A program made the position numbers and the translations under genes. From positions 43,901 to 107,900 of the forward strand of contig WFTL01000130.1 in assembly GCA_015485495.1 (NCBI GenBank): DNA of 64,000 nucleotides. The letters are read 5' to 3'. Positions 17,199-26,313 of the stretch are shown in pieces; position 1 is the stretch's first letter; each line of letters begins with the position of its first letter. The notes beneath the pieces are model-generated. The model saw only the letters and a list, made by a program, of their open reading frames with translations. It did not search any database and was not told where the DNA came from. Origin of the DNA: Planctomycetaceae bacterium (lineage in GTDB: Bacteria > Planctomycetota > Planctomycetia > Planctomycetales > Planctomycetaceae).

Positions 17199-17421
17199 TG
17201 CTCCATTGGACCATGCGGCGTGTTTTCGAACCCCCGTTCCCCTGTCCGGAATGATCTGCAGCTCACTGACAAAGAGAAACCTGCAGGAAGGCAGCGCCAT
17301 TCAGAAAACGTGCTGGGTTATCCAATTTCCTGGAACCGCATCCTCAGCAATTCTGTCGGTCCGAAACACACTCCGCCTGCAGCTCTCGAACAAACGATTT
17401 CGTTTCGGCAGCGGGCGGCGT

Positions 17422-18492
17422 TCATCGGAATCCGGCTGTCCCGTCTCGAGGGGTGCTGCTGAATAACGGGTGCAGGATTCGGGACCGGCGGGGCAGGGAC
17501 AGTTCGACTGAAAGCGGTCGGTGATCCGATCCGAAGGCCGGACCAATGCGTGAAGCCACCACCGTCAGGTCATCGGAAACCAGACAGTGATCGATGACCA
17601 GCCCGAACAGCAGCCCCGGCACGGGCTGCCAGGTCGGTTCGTATCCCGAATCGACGACAACGTGCTTCAGCCCGCTGGCCCGGACCAGGTCGCAGAAATT
17701 CGGAGACCACGGCGTGAGGTTGAAGTCGCCGATCATCACGACGGCGCCCTCTTCATGTTCACGGCGCCACTGCGTCAGATGACGGACGATCTGATGCAGA
17801 TGCTTCTGGCGGTCTCGAAACCGACGCGGCGACATCGGAGAAATCGGATGCACAGCCGCGATGCGGCAGAGACGGTCTCCGATGCGGACCGTCGCCAGCA
17901 GTGATCCTCCTGAACGATTGTCGCCGAACGCCCGGACATCGGTGAGCGGCCTTCTGGCAAGCAGAGCGACTCCGAACGGCCCCGGTCCGGGACGGGCCGC
18001 CATGTAGCCGTACTGCTGCCCGGGCCCCCGCTGCAGATGGTCCAGCAGGGGCGGGCCGACTTCGAACACCGCGAGGACATCCGAATCGCTGCGTTCCAGT
18101 GCGTCTGTGATGGCGTCGTAGTCGGTATTGCCGATCCAGATGTTGGCGGCCGTGATCGACAGATCGGATTCGCGATCGGCTGAACAGACGGCCGCCACGG
18201 GCACCGCGGGGACCATCCATGGCATCTGCAGCGCCACACAGATCACAAGGACAGCAGCCAGACGGACGCATCGGGTGAACACGGCCGGAATCAGAAGACC
18301 GACGGCCACAATGATCAGCTGAACCCGCAGGCTGGCCGCCAGTTCGCTGAGCCAGAAAAAGCGAGCCGGAATGGCGCACAGACTCATCACGACGGTCGCC
18401 GCTGTACCCAGCAGAAGCCCCCGGCGGACTTTCTCCCGGTATCCGGCAGCCCTTTGATGCGGAATATCTGTCGTACGAAGGATGTCGTTCAT
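17422..18492 (-). CDS. Membrane-anchored endonuclease/exonuclease/phosphatase family protein
   Basis: A 356-residue protein with two to three N-terminal membrane segments (about residues 28-105) and an EEP (DNase I-like) domain after them. Motifs seen: ITAANIWIGN (metal/catalytic Asn), VLAVFEVGPP (metal Glu), GVALLARRPL, the VVMIGDFNLTPWS catalytic block and a final GSDHRPLSVEL. This layout matches the 'endonuclease/exonuclease/phosphatase family' membrane proteins of Planctomycetes and Proteobacteria, whose substrate is unknown; the catalytic domain is likely extracytoplasmic. Convergent with the ribose operon. Confidence 0.88.
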   Translation of the reverse strand: MNDILRTTDIPHQRAAGYREKVRRGLLLGTAATVVMSLCAIPARFFWLSELAASLRVQLIIVAVGLLIPAVFTRCVRLAAVLVICVALQMPWMVPAVPVAAVCSADRESDLSITAANIWIGNTDYDAITDALERSDSDVLAVFEVGPPLLDHLQRGPGQQYGYMAARPGPGPFGVALLARRPLTDVRAFGDNRSGGSLLATVRIGDRLCRIAAVHPISPMSPRRFRDRQKHLHQIVRHLTQWRREHEEGAVVMIGDFNLTPWSPNFCDLVRASGLKHVVVDSGYEPTWQPVPGLLFGLVIDHCLVSDDLTVVASRIGPAFGSDHRPLSVELSLPRRSRILHPLFSSTPRDGTAGFR

Positions 18493-18562
18493 TGGCAGGC
18501 TCGACTCCCCGGGAACAACCGATCACGCCGAAAATTGCCGGCCGGCCGGCCCGTTCAGTCGG

Positions 18563-19933
18563 TCAGGTCGACATCTGCGCCGCGGCGGCCGCCTGTTCCT
18601 CCCGGGCTTCACCCAGCAGAAAAAAGAACATGGTGACGGATGACACCAAAGCCACGCTGCTGAGCAGAAACAGGTATTCCGACCAGCTTCGTTCAGCAAC
18701 AGCTCCGCCGAACCACTGGAACACGGCATTGATTCCGAAAGCGATGGCATCCAGAAGGGCGACCAGAAAGCCGACATGCGGTCCGCCGAAGCGGATCGAA
18801 AAGACGCTCATCGGAATATAATAGCAGGGAGCAATGCAGGCCCCGTAGATGAACAGAATGCCGACGGTGACGGGAACCTGCTGCGATTCGGTCAGCGGAA
18901 TCTGCTGCAAAGCCCGGAACAGCACGATGCAGCCGGTGGCACTCAGCAGCAGCGCTCCCATGACCCACGCGGTCGTCCGGCGATCCAGCGCATCGAACAG
19001 AAATCCGCCGGCCAGGACGGCCACCAGAGATCCCCAGGGAAAGGCGGATGCGGTCATGGACGCTCCGGAATCCGTCATGTCCAGGGTATCCTTCAGCAGC
19101 CGCGGCAGCACCAGCAGAAAGTCCCACATGATGGTCATGGCCGTCAGGCTGATGGTGATGAGCCAGAACTGACCGGATATCGCGAAACGCAGCAGGGCTG
19201 CCGGCAGCGTGGTTCCTGCCAGAGGATGAGATGACGCGACAGCATCATCAGAAACTGTTCTCGTCAGTCCTTCAGAGGCGTCGGCGACGCTGGCGGCATC
19301 GGCAGCACCGCGTCTGCCCCGCAGGCCCGCCAGCCGGGCCTCTGCGCGGCCGGCCGTCTTCCAGAACAGCAGGGCCACCGCAGCGCCGATGCCGCCGGCC
19401 GTCAGCAGGACGCTTCGCCAGCTGAACACGGATATCAGCGCCCCCAGGCCCAGAGTGCCCAGAATGCTTCCGGCCCGGGAACTGGTCGACAGAATTCCCC
19501 ACACGCGACCGTATTCCGACGGAACGAATGACTGCCCCACCATGCACGTCATTCCCGGCCAGCCGAACGATTTGGCCATCAGGGCAAGAAAAAATGTCGT
19601 CTGAAACAGAATCACGGTGGAGGACAGCCCGAACGCGGCGATGCCCAGGGAGGCTCCCAGAAGTCCCACAGCGAAGGTTGCGCATCCGCCCAGCCGGTCA
19701 GCGGCCCAGCCGCCGATGAACTTCCCCAGGACGGCTCCCACCGTACTCATGGCCAGAATGCGTCCCCACTGCGTTTCGTTCACGTGCAGCTCCGTTTCCA
19801 GAGCCGTGGACACGCCGCCTGGTGCCATCCGCAGCACCATGAACCAAGCATATCCGACATACATGCTCAGCAGAAGCACAAACTGAGTGGATCGTTCTCC
19901 GGGCAATGGACTGTCGGGCGAATCGGGATGCAT
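18563..19933 (-). CDS. MFS transporter
   Basis: A 456-residue major facilitator superfamily protein with about twelve membrane segments. Seen are TM1 (FVLLLSMYVGYAWFMVLR), the cytoplasmic loop 2-3 motif GKFIGGWAADRLGG (MFS motif A) and the repeat GGFLFDALDRRTTAW in the second half. A loop of roughly 60 residues (ASVADASEG region) separates the halves. The N-terminus and general pattern recall the organophosphate:phosphate antiporter (GlpT/UhpT) and sugar/anion groups, but substrate cannot be assigned. ATG 19933 is chosen; the upstream open frame looks non-coding. The ABC-2 permease gene is divergent. Confidence 0.85.
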   Translation of the reverse strand: MHPDSPDSPLPGERSTQFVLLLSMYVGYAWFMVLRMAPGGVSTALETELHVNETQWGRILAMSTVGAVLGKFIGGWAADRLGGCATFAVGLLGASLGIAAFGLSSTVILFQTTFFLALMAKSFGWPGMTCMVGQSFVPSEYGRVWGILSTSSRAGSILGTLGLGALISVFSWRSVLLTAGGIGAAVALLFWKTAGRAEARLAGLRGRRGAADAASVADASEGLTRTVSDDAVASSHPLAGTTLPAALLRFAISGQFWLITISLTAMTIMWDFLLVLPRLLKDTLDMTDSGASMTASAFPWGSLVAVLAGGFLFDALDRRTTAWVMGALLLSATGCIVLFRALQQIPLTESQQVPVTVGILFIYGACIAPCYYIPMSVFSIRFGGPHVGFLVALLDAIAFGINAVFQWFGGAVAERSWSEYLFLLSSVALVSSVTMFFFLLGEAREEQAAAAAQMST

Positions 19934-20178
19934 CGAGCACGCAGACTGATGGTGACAGGGAAGAAACCGGCCGATGCGCTGTAACGTACGCCGACAGGTC
20001 CTCGCACCGCAACCGACGCCGGTGAATTCGGAATCGACCGGGATGACGGCTGTTGTGTGGCGATGCGAATCGATATAAACGAGACACGCTTTGTGTGACA
20101 GCGCGTCTCGATCGACGGTCCGTTCTGCCGGTTTCTGTCTGACTTCTTTTTCTTTCGACCTGTTGAGCGTGAGGGGTG

Positions 20179-21024
20179 ATGGCTGCGGAGTCTGCAACGA
20201 CGCTGTTCAGTGCGTCCTGGGCACTGGCGATTCGGGAGCTGCGCCGTTTTTTCCGACAGCGTTCGCGTCTTGTGGGGGCAGTCGGTCAGCCGATCGTTTT
20301 CTGGATCGTATTCGGAACGGGTCTGGGCGCATCGTTTCAGGCGCCGGCGTGGTCCGGTGCCCTGCATCGTCCGCTGAGTTACCAGGAATACTTCCTGCCG
20401 GGCATCGCCGTTCTCATTGTTCTGTTCACGGCCATCTTCGCCACCATTTCCATCATTGAAGACCGCCGGGAGGGATTTCTTCAGGGCGTCCTGGTGGCGC
20501 CGGCTTCGCGCACGGCGATCGTCCTGGGCAAGGTTTTCGGCGGCGCGGCTCTGGCGATGATCCAGGCCGGACTGTTCCTGTGCATTGGACCGCTGCTGCA
20601 TCTGGCCGGGATGGCACCGGAGATTCCTTTGTCACCGGGAATTGTCCGGGGAGCCGCCGCACTCGGTTTTCTGGCACTGGTTGCTGTCGAACTGACAGCA
20701 CTCGGATTTCTCCTGGCATGGCCGATGAATTCCACTCAGGGATTTCATGCCGTGATGAGCGTGTTTCTGCTTCCCATGTGGCTTTTGTCCGGGGCATTTT
20801 TTCCAGGCGGCACGTCCGGCTGGATGGCGCTGGTCATTCGCCTGAATCCTCTGACCTATGGAGTCGCCGGCCTGCGCCGCCTGCTGTATGTGGAGCCTCT
20901 GCCGGTGGGTGAAGCGCTGCCGTCCATGATATGGTGCACCGGCGTGACGGCTGCTGCGACCGCGGGCCTGCTGTTTCTCTGCGTCCAGATGGTGCGGCGT
21001 CCTTCCGTCCGCAATGCGGCCTGA
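20179..21024 (+). CDS. ABC-2 type transporter permease
   Basis: A 281-residue membrane protein of the ABC-2 family (NodJ/DrrB type), which export polysaccharides, drugs or other compounds. Visible elements are an N-terminal amphipathic stretch (AIRELRRFFRQRSRLVG), then PIVFWIVFGTGLG, the family signature around EDRREGFLQGVLVAPASRTAIVLGK and a late LLSGAFFPGGTSGWMALVIRLNPLTYGVAGLR. The DrrB-like end motif N-P-L-T-Y is clear. An ATPase partner is needed but none is adjacent in this window: upstream is a divergent MFS gene and downstream MurD. GTG 20176 is an alternative start. Confidence 0.88.
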   Translation: MAAESATTLFSASWALAIRELRRFFRQRSRLVGAVGQPIVFWIVFGTGLGASFQAPAWSGALHRPLSYQEYFLPGIAVLIVLFTAIFATISIIEDRREGFLQGVLVAPASRTAIVLGKVFGGAALAMIQAGLFLCIGPLLHLAGMAPEIPLSPGIVRGAAALGFLALVAVELTALGFLLAWPMNSTQGFHAVMSVFLLPMWLLSGAFFPGGTSGWMALVIRLNPLTYGVAGLRRLLYVEPLPVGEALPSMIWCTGVTAAATAGLLFLCVQMVRRPSVRNAA

Positions 21025-21124
21025 TGCCGTGTCTGATAAGGACGGCAGTGACGACATCCGTCCGCATGAACGGGATTCGCAGCCCCACCCGGCAGCAGGA
21101 ACAACACAACAGAGGAGGCCGAAG

Positions 21125-22549
21125 GTGCATCCTGTGGAACTGGCCGGACGTCGTGTGACCGTCATGGGGCTGGGACATTCCGGTGGCGGCCTGGCCGCGG
21201 CGCGGTTTGCTCTGGAACAGGGCGCCTGCGTGACGGTGACCGATGAACGGACCGAACGGCAGCTCCACGACGCCGTCTCTCAGCTCCGGCGATTCCATGG
21301 GGATCTGCATCTGGTGCTGGGCGGCCATCCCCGCGCCGCGTTCGATGCCTGCGAAGTGCTCATCGTCAGTCCGGCTGTTCGGCCCGGGCACCCCGATGTG
21401 GAGCGCTGCCGGAACGAGGGAGTTCGGATCACAAGTGAAATCGAACTGTTTCTGCAGCGTCAGCCGGCCCGTCTGATCGCCGTGACCGGCAGCAACGGCA
21501 AGTCCACCGTAACAAAGCTCATCGGACAGCTTGTCGAGGCGTCCTGTCCGGAAGGCAGTCGGGTCTGGGTGGGGGGCAACATCGGCCGCAGTCTGCTTCC
21601 GGTCGTGGATCGGATGCGTGCAGACGATGTGGCTGTTGTGGAACTGAGCAGTTTTCAGCTCCATCAGCTTGCCGATTCCGGTTTCCGGCCGGATGTGGCC
21701 GTCGTGACGGGGTTCAGCTTCAATCACCTGGACTGGCACCCGGACGGGAATCACTACCGCCGCAGCAAGGAAGTCATTTCCGTTCACCAGACGTCTGAGG
21801 ACACCCTGGTGCTGCCGTCGGAACTGACAGACTGGCCGGGTAAAGGACGGCGCGTGTGGTTCGGGCTGCGTGATGAAGGCGAAGACGGCGTGTTTCTGCA
21901 GGACGGTGTGCTGCTGTGCCGCTGCGGAGACCGTGAAGATGCCCTCCGGGTGGCTCTTTCACCGGCACTGCGACCTCGGCACCAGCAGCGAAACGTGGTG
22001 GCCGCCGTGGCGGCCGCCCGGCTGGGACAGACCGTTCCACGTACGAACGGCGACGACCGCATGGCGGCCGTGCTGAATCGTTTTCGTGGGCTGCCTCACC
22101 GATTTCAGCTCGTCTGCCAGGCCAGGGGACGTTCCTTCGTCAATGATTCGTGTGCCACGACACCGGAAAGCTGCCAGGCGGCTCTGGATGCCCTGCCCCG
22201 GTCCTGCGTGCTGATTGCCGGCGGAGGCGACAAGGGGGTGCCTCTGACCACCCTGTGTCGCAGAATCGCCGACCGGGCACGGGCGTTCGTGGCCACCGGA
22301 CGGACCGGCCGGAAGATGGCCGACCTGGTCCGAAGGCTGCGCGGATCGGAGGCGATTCCTGTGGTGGAGTATTGTTCTGCATTCGAAGACGCTTTTCGGC
22401 GGGCAGTTGCACTGAGCCGTCCGGGCGATATCGTTCTGCTGTCTCCTGCGTGTTCCAGTCACGATCAGTTCACGGACTATCGGGAGCGGGGAGACGTGTT
22501 TACCCGTCTGGCGAAAGACTGGTGTGCTGAAAGCGACACGAACAGATAA
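21125..22549 (+). CDS. murD: UDP-N-acetylmuramoylalanine--D-glutamate ligase
   Basis: A 474-residue Mur ligase that would add D-Glu to UDP-MurNAc-L-Ala in peptidoglycan synthesis. Start GTG 21125 is chosen because AGGAGG lies six bases before it. Domains: N-terminal Rossmann (VMGLGHSGGGLAAA), central ATPase with P-loop VTGSNGKSTVTK, EL-SSFQL, and NHLDWHPD with a downstream K for carbamylation (RRSKEVI), then a C-terminal domain with VLIAGGGDKGV. The motif normally read as N-D-S-K-A-T is N-D-S-C-A-T here, a loss of the lysine that contacts the substrate in E. coli MurD. No other cell-wall genes adjoin it. Confidence 0.88.
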   Translation: MHPVELAGRRVTVMGLGHSGGGLAAARFALEQGACVTVTDERTERQLHDAVSQLRRFHGDLHLVLGGHPRAAFDACEVLIVSPAVRPGHPDVERCRNEGVRITSEIELFLQRQPARLIAVTGSNGKSTVTKLIGQLVEASCPEGSRVWVGGNIGRSLLPVVDRMRADDVAVVELSSFQLHQLADSGFRPDVAVVTGFSFNHLDWHPDGNHYRRSKEVISVHQTSEDTLVLPSELTDWPGKGRRVWFGLRDEGEDGVFLQDGVLLCRCGDREDALRVALSPALRPRHQQRNVVAAVAAARLGQTVPRTNGDDRMAAVLNRFRGLPHRFQLVCQARGRSFVNDSCATTPESCQAALDALPRSCVLIAGGGDKGVPLTTLCRRIADRARAFVATGRTGRKMADLVRRLRGSEAIPVVEYCSAFEDAFRRAVALSRPGDIVLLSPACSSHDQFTDYRERGDVFTRLAKDWCAESDTNR

Positions 22550-22687
22550 GCGGTCCGTTCCAGAAGGCTGCAGCGTGCGGTCGAGCACGCAGGTCTGCGT
22601 TCCGGCGGCTTCTCTGCGCGTTCTGATCCTGGTCGGCTGCGGGCCGCCGCTTCCTGAAGACATCCTGGTCCCGGAGGAGACTGTTCC

Positions 22688-23620
22688 GTGAGTACAGACT
22701 CGGTGTCGCGTCTGCTGAGCAGTGTCAATTCGGCGCTGCTGGGAAAAGAACGAACCGTTCACCTGTCCGTGGTCACCCTGCTGGCCGGCGGACATCTGCT
22801 GCTGGAAGATGCTCCAGGCCTGGGCAAGACGTCTCTGGCCCGCGCTCTGGCCCGCGTTCTGGGCTGTGATTTCACCCGCCTGCAGTGCACTCCGGACCTG
22901 CTGCCGAGCGACATCATCGGTTCCAATGTGTATCGCCCCAACACGGGCGAATTCGAGTTCCGTCCCGGACCGGTGTTTACGAACGTGCTGCTGGCCGACG
23001 AAGTGAACCGCACGACTCCGCGCACTCAAAGTGCCCTGCTGGAAGCGATGAGCGAACAGCAGGTGACGGTGGAAGGCGACACCCAGGCCCTGCCGGCACC
23101 GTTTTTCGTCATCGCCACGCAGAATCCGTTCGAATTCGAAGGCACCTACCCGCTTCCCGAAAACCAGCTCGACCGCTTCACGATGTGTCTGGATGTGGGG
23201 TATCCGGACGTGGAAACGGAACGAAACGTTCTGCGGAATCATCGTTCCGGCGAACCGGTGGACGGTCTGCAGCCGGTGATGAATTCCGCCACGGTTCTCG
23301 ATCTGCAGAAGCAGGTGGGCGACATCACTGTGGACGACGATGTCGCCGGTTATCTGCTGAGCATCGTGCATGCCACCCGCGATCATCCCGATCTGTCGCT
23401 GGGGGTGAGCACACGGGGGGCTCTGACTTTGTACCGGACCGCACAGGCCCAGGCGCTGGTCACCGGACGCGACTATGTGATTCCGGATGATATCAAGGAT
23501 CTGACGGTTCCCGTGCTGTCGCACCGGGTGGTGTGCCGCGGCGGCTGGAATGAGAAGCAGCACGAACGTGCCGCCGACATTCTGACCGGGATTCTGGAAG
23601 CGACGGACGTTCCCGTCTGA
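22688..23620 (+). CDS. MoxR family AAA+ ATPase
   Basis: A 310-residue MoxR ATPase, a chaperone-like AAA+ protein that helps insert cofactors or mature other complexes. Walker A (DAPGLGKTSLARAL) is near residue 40, then Walker B VLLADEVNRTTPRTQSALLEAM, sensor 1 FFVIATQNPFEFEGTYPLPENQLDRF, and sensor 2 STRGALTLYRTAQA. Its usual partners (DUF58 and VWA proteins) do not follow: a 324-bp gap leads to the secretion operon. GTG start, preceded by GGAGGAGAC. Confidence 0.95.
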   Translation: MSTDSVSRLLSSVNSALLGKERTVHLSVVTLLAGGHLLLEDAPGLGKTSLARALARVLGCDFTRLQCTPDLLPSDIIGSNVYRPNTGEFEFRPGPVFTNVLLADEVNRTTPRTQSALLEAMSEQQVTVEGDTQALPAPFFVIATQNPFEFEGTYPLPENQLDRFTMCLDVGYPDVETERNVLRNHRSGEPVDGLQPVMNSATVLDLQKQVGDITVDDDVAGYLLSIVHATRDHPDLSLGVSTRGALTLYRTAQAQALVTGRDYVIPDDIKDLTVPVLSHRVVCRGGWNEKQHERAADILTGILEATDVPV

Positions 23621-23944
23621 CGGGGGATCGGTTTCGGTGGAACCGTGTGCGGTGTCTGGTGCCCGGTCTCCGGCGCCGGCCCCGCCCCTCGGAGGACGTC
23701 CGGCCGTCCCGTCCGCACGGGGATTCCTGTTCCGGATACCGACTGACTGCCGAGCGACCTGCTGCTCCGGCGATCTGATGAAACCCAATGGCTGTCGACT
23801 GGTGAAAGGACGAAGGCTGTCGTAACCTGAAGAAAAGGCCCCGGAATGTCGGCCCCGGTTCGAGAAATCCGCATCTGGTGGTGACCGGAACAGGCGGGCC
23901 TGGCAGCGGGCCTGTTCCGTTGGGACAGGCGGGAGAATCCATTC
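23621..23944. other. Intergenic region before the secretion/pilin operon
   Basis: No convincing gene. A 62-codon frame from ATG 23637 is Pro/Arg/Ala-rich and looks like chance. GGCCCCGG is directly repeated near 23840-23860. The notable object is a 10-bp hairpin (23886-23919) listed separately. A promoter for the downstream operon should lie here, but I cannot point to a convincing one. Confidence 0.4.
23886..23919 (+). terminator. Hairpin upstream of the GspE operon
   Basis: CGGAACAGGC (23886-23895) pairs perfectly with GCCTGTTCCG (23910-23919) around a 14-base loop. There is no clear U-tract after it (TTGGGACAGG), so it may be a factor-assisted terminator for moxR, or a 5' leader structure of the operon, whose GTG start is 25 bases further on. 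Confidence 0.35.
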
Positions 23945-25213
23945 GTGCAGTCACTTACAGAAGTTTCGCTGCTCCGTTCGGAATTCGCTGAGGCGATGCG
24001 GCGGCTGTCTCCGGATGATGCCGACTATGTGGCTCAGATCGTGTCCCTGACACTTCGGCAGGCACGCCGGTTTCGTGCCAGCGACATCCATCTGACACCT
24101 CATGCCGACAGTCTGGTGATGCAGTGGCGGATCGACGGCGTGCTGCACACAGTGGCATCGTTCGACCGGGAACTGGGACAACGGATCGTGGCCCGTACGA
24201 AAGTCCTGGCCGGCCTCCTCACCTACCGCAGCGACCAGCCGCAGGAAGGACGAATATCGGACGAACGAGGTCGTCCGCAGTCACCGGGAGAGGAAACACG
24301 CGTCGCGACGTTTCCGACTTTGTATGGGGAACGGTCGGCCATCCGGCTGTTCGCCGACACGACGGTGTTCCGGACGATCGAGGATGTGGGACTTCCCCCG
24401 GAAACCGCTCAGGAAGTTTCCGCAGTTCTCGATGAAACATCGGGCGTTGTCGTGTTCAGCGGTCCGTCGGGCAGCGGCAAAACGACCACGGCCTGCGCGT
24501 GTCTGAGAGAAATGGTCAGGCGCCACGGGAGTTTCCGCTGTCTGATGACGATGGAAGATCCGATTGAACAGGCCATCGACGGAGCCACTCAGACTCAGGT
24601 GCGTCCGGCTGCGGGACTCGATCTGGCGACGGGGCTGAAGGCCATGATGCGGCAGGATCCGGATGTGATTTTCGTGGGAGAAATCCGCGATGCCTCCACC
24701 GCCGAACAGGTGTTTCGAGCCGCACTGACCGGGCATCTGGTGCTGACCACCTTTCATGCGGGAAGTGCAGCGGAAGCCGTGGTGCGGCTGATGGAACTGG
24801 GGATTGATCCGTGGCTGATTCGCAGCACGCTGCGGATGCTGCTCTGCCAGCGGCTGGTGCGACGGGCATGCGACTGCCGGACGACTTCGAACGAATCCGA
24901 AAATTTTTCGGATTGCCAAAACATTTCTGCACCCGCCGCAGATCTGTCAGGCTGTGCGGACTGTGGTGGAACCGGTTACCGGGGTCGGTTTCTGCTGGCA
25001 GAACGGCTCCCCGTATCGGAATCATGGCCGACCGTCGAATGTCTGCAGGATACCGACGTTCGGACACTGCACCAGACGGCCGCTGCACACGGAATGACGA
25101 CTCTGGCCGATCGGGCGCGGGATGCCGTGCAGTCCGGCCGGACGACTCGGGAAGAAATCTATCGCGTTCTGGGGAAGGTTCTGATGCCCGAACCGGATTC
25201 TGCTGCCGACTGA
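23945..25213 (+). CDS. Type II secretion/type IV pilus-type assembly ATPase (GspE/PilB)
   Basis: A 422-residue hexameric ATPase that would power assembly of a pilus or pseudopilus. It lacks the long N1E domain of full GspE/PilB. Motifs: ASDIHLTPH (N2E), Walker A GPSGSGKTTT near residue 175, Asp box, Walker B DVIFVGEIRD, and the His box TGHLVLTTFHAG. A four-cysteine zinc element follows (CDC, then CADCGG) with a shortened spacer. GTG start with GGGAG about nine bases before. First gene of an operon that continues with three GspF-like proteins and six pilin-like proteins; gaps are 17-18 bases, then overlaps. Confidence 0.92.
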   Translation: MQSLTEVSLLRSEFAEAMRRLSPDDADYVAQIVSLTLRQARRFRASDIHLTPHADSLVMQWRIDGVLHTVASFDRELGQRIVARTKVLAGLLTYRSDQPQEGRISDERGRPQSPGEETRVATFPTLYGERSAIRLFADTTVFRTIEDVGLPPETAQEVSAVLDETSGVVVFSGPSGSGKTTTACACLREMVRRHGSFRCLMTMEDPIEQAIDGATQTQVRPAAGLDLATGLKAMMRQDPDVIFVGEIRDASTAEQVFRAALTGHLVLTTFHAGSAAEAVVRLMELGIDPWLIRSTLRMLLCQRLVRRACDCRTTSNESENFSDCQNISAPAADLSGCADCGGTGYRGRFLLAERLPVSESWPTVECLQDTDVRTLHQTAAAHGMTTLADRARDAVQSGRTTREEIYRVLGKVLMPEPDSAAD

Positions 25214-25230
25214 CTGTTTTTCTGTTCGCC

Positions 25231-26295
25231 ATGCCCCACCTTCGGCTCCAGCTGCAGGACATCCAGACACTTGCGGAAGAAATCCGGACTCTCACGGCCG
25301 CCGGCCTGCCACTGGAAGGGCATCTGGCGGATGCAGCGCGGGGGCGGGGACGTCGACTGCAGATCCTGACAGACAACATGGCGCGCCGTCTGGAACAGGG
25401 AGAATCTCTGACCGACATCGTTCGTGAGGAGAAGAGCGGTCCGGGGCGGATGCTGGCGGCCGCCGTGGCGGCCGGCATTCATTCGGGGAATCTGACGGAC
25501 ACCGTCGAAATGCTGGGGAATCTGGCGGGGGATCTGATCGATATCTACGCCCGGCTGGTGCGGGCGCTGCTGTATCCGTTGTTCATCTGTCTGATTGCTT
25601 CCATTCTGTTTCTGCTGGCCGTTCGCGGGCTGCTGCGGGACATTCTGGAGATTCTGGCCGATTCCGGTGTCCATCTGCACGATGTGTTTTTTCAGCTTTA
25701 TGTGTGGGACACGCGCTATTCCCGGTGGCTGTGGATTATCCCGGGCCTTCTGGCGGCAGTGCTGCTGGTGTGGTTGGTCGGAATCGGCGGACGCAGTCTT
25801 TCTTTTCGCGGTGCGGACAGTCTGTTTCTGCTGATTCCCGGAATGCGAGGGCTCGTTCGGGACATCCGCTTCTACACGCTCACCCACATGATCGGCCTCC
25901 TGACAGAACGGCAGCTTCCGCTGCCCGAAGCCCTGCTGCTGGCCGGAGCTGCTGTGGGCGACCGGAAACTGGAACAGGCCTGTGTGAACGAAAGCGAACG
26001 GATCCGCCTGGGGCAGCCACCGAAGATCCCGGATGGTCTGTGGCGCCCCGGGCAGCTGCCTCCCCTGCTGCATGCATGCCTCACGCAGCATGAAAAGGAA
26101 GACGGATCGACAGGCATCGATACCACAGGGATTGCCGAACAGTACCGGCAGCGCGTTCAGTGGAATCTCATCTGGCTGCAGCACATCGTCCCGGGCGTGC
26201 TTCTGCTGGGATTCGGCGGTACGGCAGCGGTCTGCTATACGCTCGCTCTGATCTGGCCGATCGGCCGGCTTTACGACAGTCTGTCGGGGTTCTGA
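25231..26295 (+). CDS. GspF-like inner-membrane platform protein, copy 1
   Basis: A 354-residue membrane protein with the GspF/PilC layout: helical cytoplasmic domain (LAEEIRTLTAAGLPLEGHL; SGNLTDTVEMLGNLA), two membrane segments around residues 110-190, a second cytoplasmic domain (TLTHMIGLLTERQLPLPEALLLAG) and a C-terminal membrane segment. In type II secretion and type IV pili GspF/PilC anchors the assembly ATPase. It lies 17 bases after the ATPase gene and 18 bases before a second GspF-like gene. Sequence is divergent from classical GspF; start ATG 25231. Confidence 0.8.
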   Translation: MPHLRLQLQDIQTLAEEIRTLTAAGLPLEGHLADAARGRGRRLQILTDNMARRLEQGESLTDIVREEKSGPGRMLAAAVAAGIHSGNLTDTVEMLGNLAGDLIDIYARLVRALLYPLFICLIASILFLLAVRGLLRDILEILADSGVHLHDVFFQLYVWDTRYSRWLWIIPGLLAAVLLVWLVGIGGRSLSFRGADSLFLLIPGMRGLVRDIRFYTLTHMIGLLTERQLPLPEALLLAGAAVGDRKLEQACVNESERIRLGQPPKIPDGLWRPGQLPPLLHACLTQHEKEDGSTGIDTTGIAEQYRQRVQWNLIWLQHIVPGVLLLGFGGTAAVCYTLALIWPIGRLYDSLSGF

Positions 26296-26313
26296 ATCAG
26301 GAAACGCGACGCT

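Noticed and set aside
17190..17204. Palindrome at the end of rbsC as a terminator
   Set aside because: GGAGCATAATGCTCC is nearly symmetrical but leaves too small a loop and no U-tract follows.
23637..23825. A 62-codon frame between the MoxR and secretion genes
   Set aside because: Pro/Arg/Cys-rich composition, no similarity or ribosome-binding site of note; likely chance.
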